Shown piece by piece: positions 11,901 to 21,884 of a stretch of DNA of 64,000 nucleotides; positions within the stretch are counted from its first letter, which is position 1; every line of letters starts with the position of its first letter. Below the pieces are notes generated by a model, which was not told the origin of the DNA, ran no database searches, and saw nothing but the letters and a program-made list of their open reading frames with translations. The translations under genes were made by a program, and so were the position numbers. The DNA comes from Ancylostoma caninum. Lineage: Eukaryota; Nematoda; Chromadorea; Rhabditida; Ancylostomatidae. The stretch lies in NCBI GenBank assembly GCA_037903475.1, contig JBAJFG010000591.1, positions 124,001-188,000 on the forward strand. Direction: 5' to 3'.

Positions 11901-13320
11901 ATGCAACATGTCGTAACATTACATAGGGAAACTTACGCTTGGCTTGAATTACGAACCCATTCGTCTGAGGGGAAGGTTTGTTGTCTGGCTGTGGCGTAGG
12001 AGACACAACTGCCGCTAAAATTTTTCTTTTACAAAAGCTGGGCAGAGGAATTTCGATTGGCAGCAAAAAAAAGTGCACAAAATTCTTCCACATACGTTTG
12101 TTTTCCTGTGCAGGTGGCGCCTTCGTCACTTTCGACGGGGAGGGCGTAGAAGAAGTCACAGCACCCGAAGCGGGCTCGCTTGTTGCCGGCTTGTTCTTCT
12201 TCTTCTTGTTCTTGTTTTTGGAAGAGCCGCTGGTAGGGCGGACCCAGTCATCTAGCACCTCCGAGGCTCCATCTGCATAAGAAACATTTATAGAAAACAT
12301 CTAAAGAACACTGAAACATGCTTGTCCTAGAAAACTACTGTTAATATAATAGACATGAAGAACTTTGCGGTTCTCCTATTGATCCCATTATCTTGTACTG
12401 ATTTGAAAACAAGGGCCAATACATGTAAAATACCCGGATAAATGTGATTCGAGAAGCGAGGCTGATCCGCTCTCGAAGCCCAACTCAGCTAGGGAATTTG
12501 CTCCTCCTCTTTTATCAATCCCATTTCTTCTCGTATATACAGATGTGTAGGTGGTTCGACTTTTCACGCATAAATGGGGAAAGTATAGGTACTCAACAAA
12601 GGAAGATCCGGGAAGCTCCACATGAGCTGGCTGCAATAGCCGCCAACCTCACCCCTTCTCCTTCCCCCTCCTTCATCTAGAATATTCAGAGATAAGGGTC
12701 CTTCTTTCAATGTTTCCTGAAGTGATGCAAGAATCAATCTAGCAAGTGAAACCACCACCAGTTAGACTGCAAAAGTACATATAAGGTTCTTTTCTGGTGC
12801 ACGGGAGGCACGAAATTATTAGTTATATGCGCGAGATTAGAGAATCCCTACGAGACGTAATAATTACGCCTTTGGGGACAATAGAGACAGTAGGGACATT
12901 ATCGCTATTCCCAGGAGAAGCAATGGGGAGCGATTTTGCTGAATGATGAATTTGTCGGATGAATTTGAAGTAAGTTATATTCGTGCAAATATATATGGGA
13001 CGCATACCACTTTTGGGAACAGTGATGGCTGCACTAACTACAATCGATGGATGAGAAAAAGAGTGGAACGAAGGATCGTATGAGTGGTGAAGAAACAGAA
13101 ATATTGAACGAAATGCTAAATAGGAAGAGTGCAGAGGTAAAAAGAAGCAAAAATTCTTCAGAAAACCAATACCTTCACAAAACGCTTGGATGGTCCGTTC
13201 CACATTCATGTCGAAGGAATGCAGAGCCAAAATAATGTCATTGGTACTGACGCCATGTACAACTTCTCGGACCTTTGCGATTTTCTCATTGATCAGCTTC
13301 TTTTCCGCAACCTTCGACAT
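8993..13320 (-). CDS. SPATS2-family protein with N-terminal CUE-like domain
   Basis: Seven exons on the minus strand are 13320-13173, 12272-12096, 12014-11937, 11650-11583, 11468-11348, 9960-9787 and 9276-8993. They stay in phase and give 349 residues. Residues 1-49 form a CUE/UBA-like helical unit (KIAKVREVVHGVSTNDII, then LHSFDMNVERTIQAFCE). DGASEVLDDW and a lysine-rich run (KNKNKKKKNK) follow, the order seen in vertebrate SPATS2 and SPATS2L. A low-complexity Ser/Pro/Thr linker leads to an alpha-helical stretch (HIQQTFKALRAAVTGREKTL) and a C-terminal helix (LSPDQLEALQRKLAEQL). Human relatives are cytoplasmic and linked to RNA binding, but function here is inferred. The intron after exon 4 has a GC donor (AAG|gcgagt). 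The donor of exon 5 (CAG|gttcgt) was chosen for phase, and missing exons in the 1.4-kb intron cannot be excluded. Family assignment is good; the middle of the model is less sure. Confidence 0.78.
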
Positions 13321-13323
13321 GAT

Positions 13324-13327
13324 CCTG
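13324..13327 (-). promoter_or_regulatory. Probable trans-splice acceptor of the SPATS2-like gene
   Basis: On the minus strand a cttttcag acceptor ends at 13325, four bases before the ATG at 13320-13318. No donor or upstream exon is evident, so this is probably a spliced-leader addition site. Confidence 0.6.
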
Positions 13328-13926
13328 AAAAGATTGGGAGAAAGCTGATGGGAACGCACATAAATCCTAAACAATGGCGCAACAACGAAGAAAGCGAATA
13401 TCTACAAAGTGTGTAGCGGTGCACTCGCCTTTTTTTGCAAACCAGCGCGTTTTAGTTTACACATGGATTCAATAAACGTCACGCGACGTCATCAATCCGA
13501 TACGGGGGCCACACCTTTTTCGGCGGCAGCGATCAGTCACGCAAATCGGTACATTAATACCCCTCATGAAACTCTATATCACCAAAAACAAGCGAAAAAA
13601 ATGGTGGGTCTCGGGTTAGATTCCCAGCGCGAAAAAAGGTGTGATAGATTGAAAATGGAAGAGTTGGGCGGATGCATGGTTAAAAAGTGTAAAAAAGAAC
13701 TTGGGAGGGTGGGACAAATTGTGAGGATCGGGGGGTGAAAGGATGAGAAACTTGAGAAAAGAATGGAGACGCCCGAGGAGCCGTATCCACGCAAAATTCA
13801 ACACGCAAAGTTTTTGCGCGTCTCAGGCACTTAGCAACAGTTCTAGCCCTGGGCTACGTGGCGGGGCTAGAAGGCGATTAGGGTCACCCGCCGTTGGAAG
13901 CAGAGGTACGCAGATGCAGCTGCCAA

Positions 13927-14130
13927 TTAGCCACGGACGATCGAAGCAGAACCACCCAGCACGTCGCCAATGTACGGATCAGCGGCACTGACCTTGATAA
14001 ACGTGAAGTTGGCACGCGACGCGGCCGCAACGCGGCTGACATGCACCGGGTACGGTAAGGGGGGAGTACCTGCACCAGCTCCCGGATCTGGGGTAGTCCT
14101 GTTCTCCCTGTGTCCACGGGAGACACCCCA
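13927..14130 (-). pseudogene. Possible fragment of an AAA ATPase-like sequence
   Basis: Read on the minus strand, this GC-rich stretch gives PGAGAGTPPLPY, then VAAASRANFTFIKVSAAD, then YIGDVLGGSASIVR and a stop. Order and spacing resemble an AAA module just after a Walker A loop (GPPGTGKT, then ANF-IKG, then YVGESE--VR). However, the P-loop lacks the GKT triplet and no Walker B or further exon is visible. It may be a decayed exon or a chance resemblance. Confidence 0.25.
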
Positions 14131-14439
14131 GCGTCGAGCTTCTAGTTGATCAGGGACAACAGAACGTGTGAAAAGCCCCGGAAGGCACGGAACCACCCAG
14201 TTTCCCTGGAACACCCGCGTGGGTCCTGAAGCGAATCCCTTCGCCGATCTACAGTAACCAGCTCACCGCTCCACCTCCGACATTTGGGGACTTTTCATTC
14301 ATTCGGTCTTCTTCAGTGCATCTTCTCCCCTTCTAGCTTTGTTTATGCAAAGTCTTTGTCTGAAAGCTTCTGGAATCTTCGAAGATCACACTAAATTTCT
14401 ACCTCCCTAATGCGGCCTTATTTAGTTGGTTTGACAGTC

Positions 14440-14500
14440 GTGAAATGAGCTAGTGGTTAGATGTGTGTACACAAGATTGAATCCCTTACGCTGTTCTGTA
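14440..14500 (+). other. tRNA-like sequence (A-box and B-box resemblance)
   Basis: TGAGCTAGTGG at about 14446 resembles a tRNA A box and AGATTGAATCC at 14474 resembles a B box. The spacing is too short for a folding tRNA, so this may be a tRNA-derived SINE remnant or chance. Confidence 0.25.
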
Positions 14501-15061
14501 AAAACAATTAGAGATCTTTTGAGTCTTCTTCGCCGATCAGGCGTGGTCATTTGGTGCGGCAGAAAAGCTATGCAATATTAACCAATCAAAAAAGTTACTT
14601 ATTGCGTTGTTATGAATAAAATCCCGCTAAGTGAGTTAGCAACTCAAGGGATATCATTTGCGCAAAGACTTCTACAGTAACGAAAATCGTGCTTCGATGC
14701 TTATATTCGTGGTTGCTGTCTTGCCAACTACACCATATGTGTTGACACTGTCCTGTTGACGCTAAGCAAGAATGAAATGAGGATGTTATACCTGTTGAAA
14801 AAATAGACGTTTTTATAGCGAAGGGATCCTTCTATCGTTTCGACAAGGACGGTATAGGCGCGCAATCCTCGTCTTTTGCGTTTCCACTCAACAGAAATCT
14901 ATTCCGCCAACATCCTTGTTCCACCGTTTGATTCGGATGACATCTTAATCACTGGTTCTCCACCAAGTCTCACCGTCAATCAAAACGTGATTTCGATTAA
15001 TGTTCAGGCGACCACAGTCTTCCACCAACTGTGTCGCTTCTGAACATCAGAGTATAGATGT

Positions 15062-15150
15062 ATCACTGAGACTACCAGGGGTAAACATGTTAACTACCGT
15101 GTTAGCGATGGGTAAATTTGTCTGCTTTTACCTTGGGTGATCTTAGTGAT
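15062..15150. repeat. MITE family 'ATTGAGATTACCC', copy 1
   Basis: The terminal inverted repeats are ATCACTGAGACTACC at the left and the reverse complement GGTGATCTTAGTGAT at the right, with GGGTAAAC just inside. Two relatives, at 27296-27397 and 27614-27723, share the same ends (CATTGAGATTACCC) and overall length of about 90-110 bp. It lies in the rpl-1 upstream region. Confidence 0.7.
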
Positions 15151-15310
15151 GCCAGAGGTAAAATGCGACCCAACGTTGGAATGTTAGGAATATAAATCAA
15201 CGTATTAGCAATGTTTAGGGAGTGATAACCTATTCGCGTATCCTAATGTTTCGCTTTCAATCTGCAACACTGATCTGCAGAGTACATTTGCTATCAATCT
15301 TTTTCTTTTC

Positions 15311-15312
15311 AG
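15311..15312 (+). promoter_or_regulatory. Probable trans-splice acceptor of rpl-1
   Basis: A tcttttcag acceptor ends at 15312, eight bases before the ATG at 15321. Ribosomal protein mRNAs of nematodes are commonly spliced-leader trans-spliced, and no upstream exon is evident. Confidence 0.65.
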
Positions 15313-15320
15313 GGGTAACA

Positions 15321-17155
15321 ATGTCGAAGGTATCACGTGATGCGCTGAATGAAGCTGTTGCTGACGTCCTCAAGGGCGCTCAGGAGAAGAAGAGAAAGTT
15401 CCGAGAAACTGTGGAACTCCAGATCGGCCTGAAGAACTACGATCCCCAAAAGGACAAGCGTTTCAGCGGCTCCGTCAGGTACTCCTACCTGTAGTTTACA
15501 GGGAGCCATTTTTAGAAAATGGCGGACCCTCACCCAGGGTCTTAAATATTGGGGAGGCAATGCCGAACCTAGCATGAAATAGGTATTTCGCGCTGGTAAG
15601 CGTTGTTTTTCCTATGTTATTTTCTTGATTATGGGGTTGGCGCTATGCATTTCATGTGTATCAGTCTCTCCTAAGAAATTATTTATGATTACTGCGCGTA
15701 AAATTTGACGCGTCGAATTAAAATTCCACAATGTTGTCGCATTGCCGATGGGATTGGAGACTTACGACAAAACCAGGAACATTCGCATCCGCTAGATATT
15801 CTTTTTCTCTCTTCTCTCATACTTCGCTTTTCTATGTCGCGTCAGCTATTCCGCGCGGTAACCGTAGATAATGCCTAAATGAAGCGTTGAAATCCACATC
15901 TCAATCCAGATCATCTACATGATTTTTATCTTTCAAGGTTTGGGGGGGGGGGGGGGGGCTTAGCCAGTGATTAAGTTTCTATCTCTCACGATTCCTTGTA
16001 CACCCATTATGACCCGAGAAATATATCACTACAAGAAAAAAAATGTTGTTTTCTCCGCACTTTTGTTTAGCGTATAATATTCGAGCACATTGAAACAAGT
16101 GTTATATTGATGCGAGCGATTTTGAGTGTGATCCGCCCAGAAATGTGTTCTCTCTCTTTGCTGGAAGAATTGCTAGTGTTAATGAAATTATAGTGGCTTG
16201 CTTTTATCTTAGCTGGAGACTCTTTTGATGTTATTTTCAATCGTTGTCAACGCAGAATCTGTGCGAGTTGATTTTTCCACGGTCTGGGAGTTGGTATTCT
16301 AAAAGCTTCAAAGGAAGCAACATAAAATATTCATTCCACCATGTCCCACCAAGAATTTTCGACGTATTCTAGACGTAAAAATAGTGTGGAGGCACTTAAA
16401 TATGGATGTAGGTATAGTAAATAACATACACAAGTTCCAAACAGCATGATAGTGTTTTGACTCTGATATTCTCTTTCATTTTCTTATCACTTACTGTTAG
16501 GGCAAAGATCCGCCATGTGTTTAGTGGCATTTCGGAACGGATGTTGAAGGAGATTATAACTTTCATCCCCGTAAACTAAATTCTCGCAGTCGAAGTTTCC
16601 AAATTACAGGCTGAAGAGCATTCCTCGACCTGCCATGAAGGTGTGCGTCTTTGGAGACCAACATCATTTGGACGAGGCTAACGCAAATGGTATTCCCTGC
16701 ATGAGCGCCGATGACTTGAAGAAGCTCAACAAGAACAAGAAGCTGATTAAGAAATTGGCGAAGAGCTATGATGCTTTCCTCGCATCTGAATCCTTGATCA
16801 AGCAGATTCCCCGTATCATTGGTCCTGGCCTCAACAAAGCCGGAAAGTTCCCTTCTGTCGTTACCCACGCTGAGCCGCTGACGGCAAAAGTAGAGGAAAC
16901 GAAGGCCACAATCAAGTTCCAGATGAAGAAGGTATGTTTTTATTTCTATTCTTTTCTCAACTGACTCTAATACCTGCGCTTTAGGTGTTGTGCCTCTCCG
17001 TTGCCGTTGGACACGTTGAAATGAGCCAGGAAGAGCTCGTCTCGAACATCTCTCTGTCGATCAACTTCCTCGTCTCTCTCCTGAAGAAGAACTGGCAGAA
17101 CGTCCGTTCACTGAACATCAAATCGACGATGGGAAAAGCTCAGCGTTTATATTAA
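15321..17155 (+). CDS. rpl-1: 60S ribosomal protein L10a (uL1)
   Basis: Three exons, 15321-15478, 16610-16931 and 16985-17155, give 216 residues; human RPL10A has 217. Exon 1 encodes [19 protein letters not shown] and [20 protein letters not shown]. Exon 2 encodes [35 protein letters not shown] and [12 protein letters not shown]. Exon 3 encodes the tail through [13 protein letters not shown]. The protein is the uL1 component of the L1 stalk of the large ribosomal subunit, which contacts E-site tRNA. The AG|G junction of exons 1 and 2 keeps an Arg codon. Intron 1 (1131 bp) is unusually long for a ribosomal gene and holds a 17-base G run at 15942-15958. Intron 2 is 53 bp. The symbol is the C. 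elegans name for the L10a gene. Confidence 0.95.
15942..15958. repeat. Poly-G tract, 17 bases, in rpl-1 intron 1
   Basis: An uninterrupted run of 17 G on the plus strand. Runs of this length can form G-quadruplex structures and are prone to length change and assembly error. Confidence 0.95.
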
Positions 17156-17784
17156 GTGTTGTTGTTTTTTGATAAATTGTTTTGTTACTCAGCTACTTGT
17201 TATGCTGTGTTATTTCATTCACTCAGTATTGTGAAAGCTCACTAGTTCAGCAGAAAGCCAAGGAAGACTACCAAACATAATTGAGTGAAGTTGTCCAAGT
17301 ATAATTTAAAGGTTCTCGGGAAGGTGATGATTCGGTTAGGATTCACGGTAGTTTTTTGGATTGGAAAGCATGTTGTTGTTGAAATGTGTTATACGGGGTT
17401 GTAGTATCACACTTTTTTCGCGTTTGATAAAAAGTCATATTTCTGCGGGAGTCACTTCTTTCTACTAGTTTGGGCATATTTATAAGATATCTGTGAGGTG
17501 TAAATATTCACGAATACTGCGGAAGAACTTCAGGTACAGAAATCGCTGAATTCGACGCTATGAATGCATTAGCTCTAGAGTCATAGAAGTTCCATTAACA
17601 TTACCATTTCTTTTGTCTGCTCAGAATATTCTATGGCGTAAATATTTGCACATTGAGGGGAGGAGTGCATCTGCTACGTACTTGTTTCGATTTGTCAAAG
17701 CTAACCTTGATTTTTGAAGCGGAAGTGTTCGTTGTTGTTGAAGACTCAAGTGGGAAGAACTTTCATGTATATGTTTACGTTACA

Positions 17785-17786
17785 GA
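17785..17786 (+). promoter_or_regulatory. Probable splice-leader acceptor of AAGAB gene
   Basis: A gttacag acceptor ends at 17785, 43 bases before the ATG at 17829. No matching upstream donor stands out, so trans-splicing is likely. The gene starts about 630 bp after rpl-1, farther than classic operon spacing. Confidence 0.45.
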
Positions 17787-17828
17787 ACAGAAATGCTTCA
17801 CTCCGTTGAACAGACAAGTGAAGGAGAA

Positions 17829-20789
17829 ATGTCCGCACCAAACAGGCAGATTGTTGCAATTGTTGGAGACGCGGACCTGACTGTAAGTGGTCTTGTATGA
17901 CAAGGATCTACGGTACTACTAGAAGTAATTATTCTCCCTAAAACACTCGTTGTGATGGGACCCAGTCAAGACAGCAAAGTTGAGAAAAGAAGCTGATGAC
18001 AGAAGAAGTGTATTCGCCGTTTTTTCTGTTGCACCTTCAGCACCAAGCTTTGCTGTTCGACATGAACTTTTATTTTATGAAAAATGTCTTTTTGCTGCGA
18101 AATTCAATGTCTCATAGTTACTAGCGAATCAGTCTGCTAGATTTGGTATCATTGCCTTTACTGGTCTAGAAATTTGGCATCAAATAGGCGTATTTTCGAT
18201 CAGGCGACAGTTTCTCTCAAATTTGGATGTTCTAGTTCGTGAAAGATCTTTTCAGCAGCAGATGGCATACTCAACTTGGAGGCTAGTGCAAATGGCACGA
18301 AGTTTTCGAAAGTGTTTTATCCAAAAAGGATCGATTAAATATTGGTGATGTTTTAACTGCGCTCAAATTTGACAGTGAGCAGTTTATGAATTCCACATGA
18401 GAAATTCAGCACGTTTACGACACGTTTTCTCTTAAATGTGATGAGTTATGGATGTGTATTACAATAAAATCGAATTGTAGTCAATTCCGGCCTGGGTTGT
18501 GCAGTCGATCGAAATTGTTTCTGGATAAAGTTATTCATGCTTGCGGCGCGTCAAAGTTTGCGCGCCGATACACATTGGGAGGTGCAAAGGAGGGAGGTAG
18601 AAGAGAAATTCAGGCAGGTCAGCAATGTTCCTGGTTTTGCCGTTGCGACTGCCGCGCGAACAAACCGCGTTTCCATTTTCGCCGCTTTAGGTCGGCGCGA
18701 AAACTTTGTGAAGTTTTGTAGAGGCGCGTAAACTTTGACGCTCCGCAAGCTTGAATAACTCTGATAATTTTTTGCGTCCTGATCATATCGGCTGCATAAA
18801 TATAAGACGAAACCTGACAACCGCTGGCAGTAGGGAACCCATCTGTCAATATCCTATACCATGGTCATCATGCCACTAGTTGATGAATATTACAATTCTA
18901 CTCCCCAAAAGTAATTTCTCCTCTGTATAAAGATCTTATTATGTGATGAAAAAAACTAATCTGCCTGGAACAAAAAACTGGTTTTCCCACATGTGTTTCA
19001 TTGCGATTTTTTTCAGCTTACTGATCGCTTGGTGAAAGCGGTAGGAAATGAAAGCACATCAACGGTGTTCCATCTGGATACCAAATATTACCAAGCAAGT
19101 GTTGGTGTCCGACAGTTTCGCACCGGTCACGATCTTTTGAAATTCTACAAGCAAGAAGCCGATGTCACAATCGGAGCGATAGTTCTCAAGTAATACTTTC
19201 AAATTTCATGTTTGATCTTGCTATGATAACTGTGCTGACCTAGGTTGAACACGAAACACGAGTTGGAAATTATGGAAGAGGTTTTGAAGAAAACAAATTG
19301 TGATTCCCACGTACGTTTTCGGAAATCCTGCCAGTAGTCGCTCCACTTAACATGAATTAATATTGGTTTCTAAAAATTCCACTTTATAGGTTTTGGTAGC
19401 AGATCATAGCTCTATGGATAGCTTGAACTTTGCTCAGTCATGGGCTCATAACTTCAGATTCGAATTAGTGATACTAGATCCGGATATGGTGGGTTTGAAT
19501 CTAACATGTTTACTTATACTGTATTTCTCACAGAAGCCGCTGATTCAATCTGTATGAGTAGCTTATCCACTTCACTGTGGAACGGAGCATCCCCTTTGTT
19601 CACTATGTACTTACGGGTAAGATCTCATTTTACAGAGCCAAGTAGAAGAGGCGAATTCTCTAAGCGAACAGTGTGGAATTATGAGACTGGTGGAAATTCT
19701 CGAGAGTGTGATTTGGGAGCTCAAAAAGGACAATTTCAAGAAGGTTGTGACGTTCAATCCTAGAATAATTTCCGCTGTTGTGTTAGTTATTCATTGTTGG
19801 AAGCGCTACAGTTGGTAGTTAACCAGCTGATACCTTTTCATACGTAATCAGCCGTGACCTACTGTTCATCTTTGCAATATTCATGTTCAGGTAACTGGAA
19901 AAGAAGGACTGGATCGTTTATTGGCAATCATTGAGGGATTGAGCGACAGCAGCGATGATTCAGATTTGGAACCAGATGACGAAGACAAAGGCATGTGTTT
20001 GCGGCTTTGATGCTCCCAAAACTAGTGAAAATACTGTTTCTTAAGAAGCGATTTGGCAAGCATTTTCGTCGTGTGGTCTTCCTCCTCATAATACTGAGGC
20101 AACAACTTCATCTTCGATATCCAAGGAAAACGTTTGTGAGGCGTCGATAACAGTGACGATTGAGAACAAAGTAGTACTACAATTCTGTAAGATTTATTAT
20201 CGAAGTATAGTTGTTTGTTTTAGAAGAGAACCTCATCTAGTGCTATTCTGGAAGAAGACCCTGAGAACCAAGGGGTAGATTTGTACGAAGCTTTAAGAGA
20301 AGTGAGTTTCGAATCGATTGCATTTTCTTCTGCATTCTCGTTCATTTCCTCTTCCAGCGACAAAACCGATTTACTTGGTTATTAGCGTTCGAATCACGTC
20401 CAATTATTGAGAATGTCTTTGGATTTTGAATGAATATTGCTGATTTCTCTGTCGGAGAAGACCCTTGCTTGAAGTTTTGTCGGTCGCAGCCATTCCTATC
20501 GTTATAAAACAGGGGGGGGGGGGGTTAGTACGACGTACCATTATGAGATTGAAACTCAGTTCTTATAGCCAACAGTTCCTAAACGACATGGAAACAGCTC
20601 ATTTCTGAACGAGTTGTGGATTGCTGTGATTAACAGTGATATATTTAGACAAGGGAAGCGAATATGAAACAGACGGATCCAGCCAAACGAGCTGAAAATG
20701 CTATAGCATATCTCTCGAAGTTTCTGGATTTGAGAGATCTCAAGCTAGATGTTGACGAAGAGACAGCTCGCCAAAAGAAGACGGACTAA
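17829..20789 (+). CDS. Alpha- and gamma-adaptin-binding protein p34 (AAGAB) homologue
   Basis: Nine exons (17829-17882, 19017-19189, 19244-19310, 19390-19488, 19636-19743, 19891-19990, 20046-20170, 20224-20301, 20649-20789) keep phase and give 314 residues; human AAGAB has 315. The N-terminal half is the degenerate small-GTPase-like domain (IVAIVGDADLT, HLDTKYYQASVGV, ADVTIGAIVLK, VLVADHSSM, FRFELVILD). A conserved helix reads CGIMRLVEILESVIWEL. An acidic linker (SDSSDDSDLEPDDEDK) and a C-terminal helix (NAIAYLSKFLDLRDLKL) follow. In animals p34 binds free alpha- and gamma-adaptins and guides AP-2 and AP-1 assembly in the cytosol. The intron after 19990 must use a GC donor (AAAG|gcatgt), because the nearby GT reads into a stop. 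A 230-bp inverted repeat and a 13-base G run sit in introns. Sequence identity to vertebrates is low, so the call rests on order, length and helices. Confidence 0.8.
18530..18759. repeat. Inverted-repeat element in AAGAB intron 1
   Basis: The left arm GTTATTCATGCTTGCGGCGC at 18530 matches the reverse complement of the right arm, GTTATTCAAGCTTGCGGAGC, ending at 18759. The arms are about 37 bp. The interior is GC-rich with a second, imperfect pairing (GCGCGAACAAA region). It looks like a foldback MITE. Confidence 0.65.
20512..20524. repeat. Poly-G tract, 13 bases, in AAGAB intron 8
   Basis: An uninterrupted run of 13 G between exons 8 and 9 of the AAGAB gene. Confidence 0.95.
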
Positions 20790-21884
20790 GAGGTAGTAGA
20801 AAAAGATGTTACTTATTTACTGAAATGTATGCGACTGATAAAGTATTGACCGATACTAGTCACCGTATAAGTGCTCATTCATGAACATAGGCAGTCCTAT
20901 CCCACACACGTTTTGCTGTCGAGGTTTGTTCGTTTCGTATGGCTTTTGTTTTGTATCATCGATTATTCAAGGACAACTGTTTATTTTTCGCCAAACACGC
21001 CATAAGCATGAGTTGACATGTGTTTAACTTAGCTTGTAAGGACGGTATTCGGAAATCTCAAAACTGCGGTGCAAATTTCCGCTCCTGCTGGAGCTGGTGT
21101 GGGATCGCAATTTTGATCTTATCTCTGATTTTTTCTTAATATTTCGATATTGGTTGAGAACTTAGAGGAAAAAATGGTTAAGGTGATTTCTCTATGCATC
21201 AATATAAACTGAATCTGCCATCAGTACACAGTTTATCAATTAAGTGTCACTTTGCAACATTCAGTCGGAAAATGACTTCGACATTTTTGAACAACTTTAT
21301 CTCTTTTTTTGACGATTTGTTGACTGTTTTATTCCCTGTGACTGTTTCGGGTATGCGCAAGTCAAGCGAATGAATATGTCCATAAAGTATTTAAATCAAT
21401 GTACAATCACTCGGAAATCAAGAACACAGTATATGCTAACCCTGTGATTACTAAAGGACGAAATGAATGAAGGAAGGAAGTAGTTAGTAGGGATCTAGTG
21501 GAACCAGTTTTTTGTTTCTTAATATCTCGATTTGATCATGTGTATAGAGTATGGGACAATGGAATATCTGGAAGACAGCTAGGATACCCATTCACATAAA
21601 CTTAAACCTATAAATCGCACACGATTTCATACAGAGGCGTTTAGTGGGCTTTGATATCTGGAATATCACAAAAAGAAAACAGTACAATCGAACAGGCAGC
21701 GAAGCTAATAAATAGGTAGGGCCGAGCCACATACATATGTTACAGCACGAATGAATATGACTGAGAATGGTGCGAAAAGGCGCATCGGGATCGTTGGACA
21801 AGAGCATCGCCTTAAGGACAATAGCCAGTAAAAAAGCGAAAAATTCAACCACGCAACACCTAGTGATCAAATCCTCTTAACCAC
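20790..21884. other. Convergent 3' spacer between AAGAB and ZNRF genes
   Basis: About 1.1 kb separating two 3' ends. I see no exon and no strong repeat; it presumably holds both 3' UTRs. Confidence 0.5.

Larger units (their letters stand above)
13328..15311. promoter_or_regulatory. Shared upstream region between divergent SPATS2-like and rpl-1 genes
   Basis: The 2-kb interval separates two 5' ends that face away from each other, so it must hold the promoters of both or of their pre-mRNAs. It contains a GC-rich island (about 13840-14260), a tRNA-like stretch near 14446-14495 and a MITE at 15062-15150. I see no clear TATA box or other named promoter motif. Confidence 0.45.
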
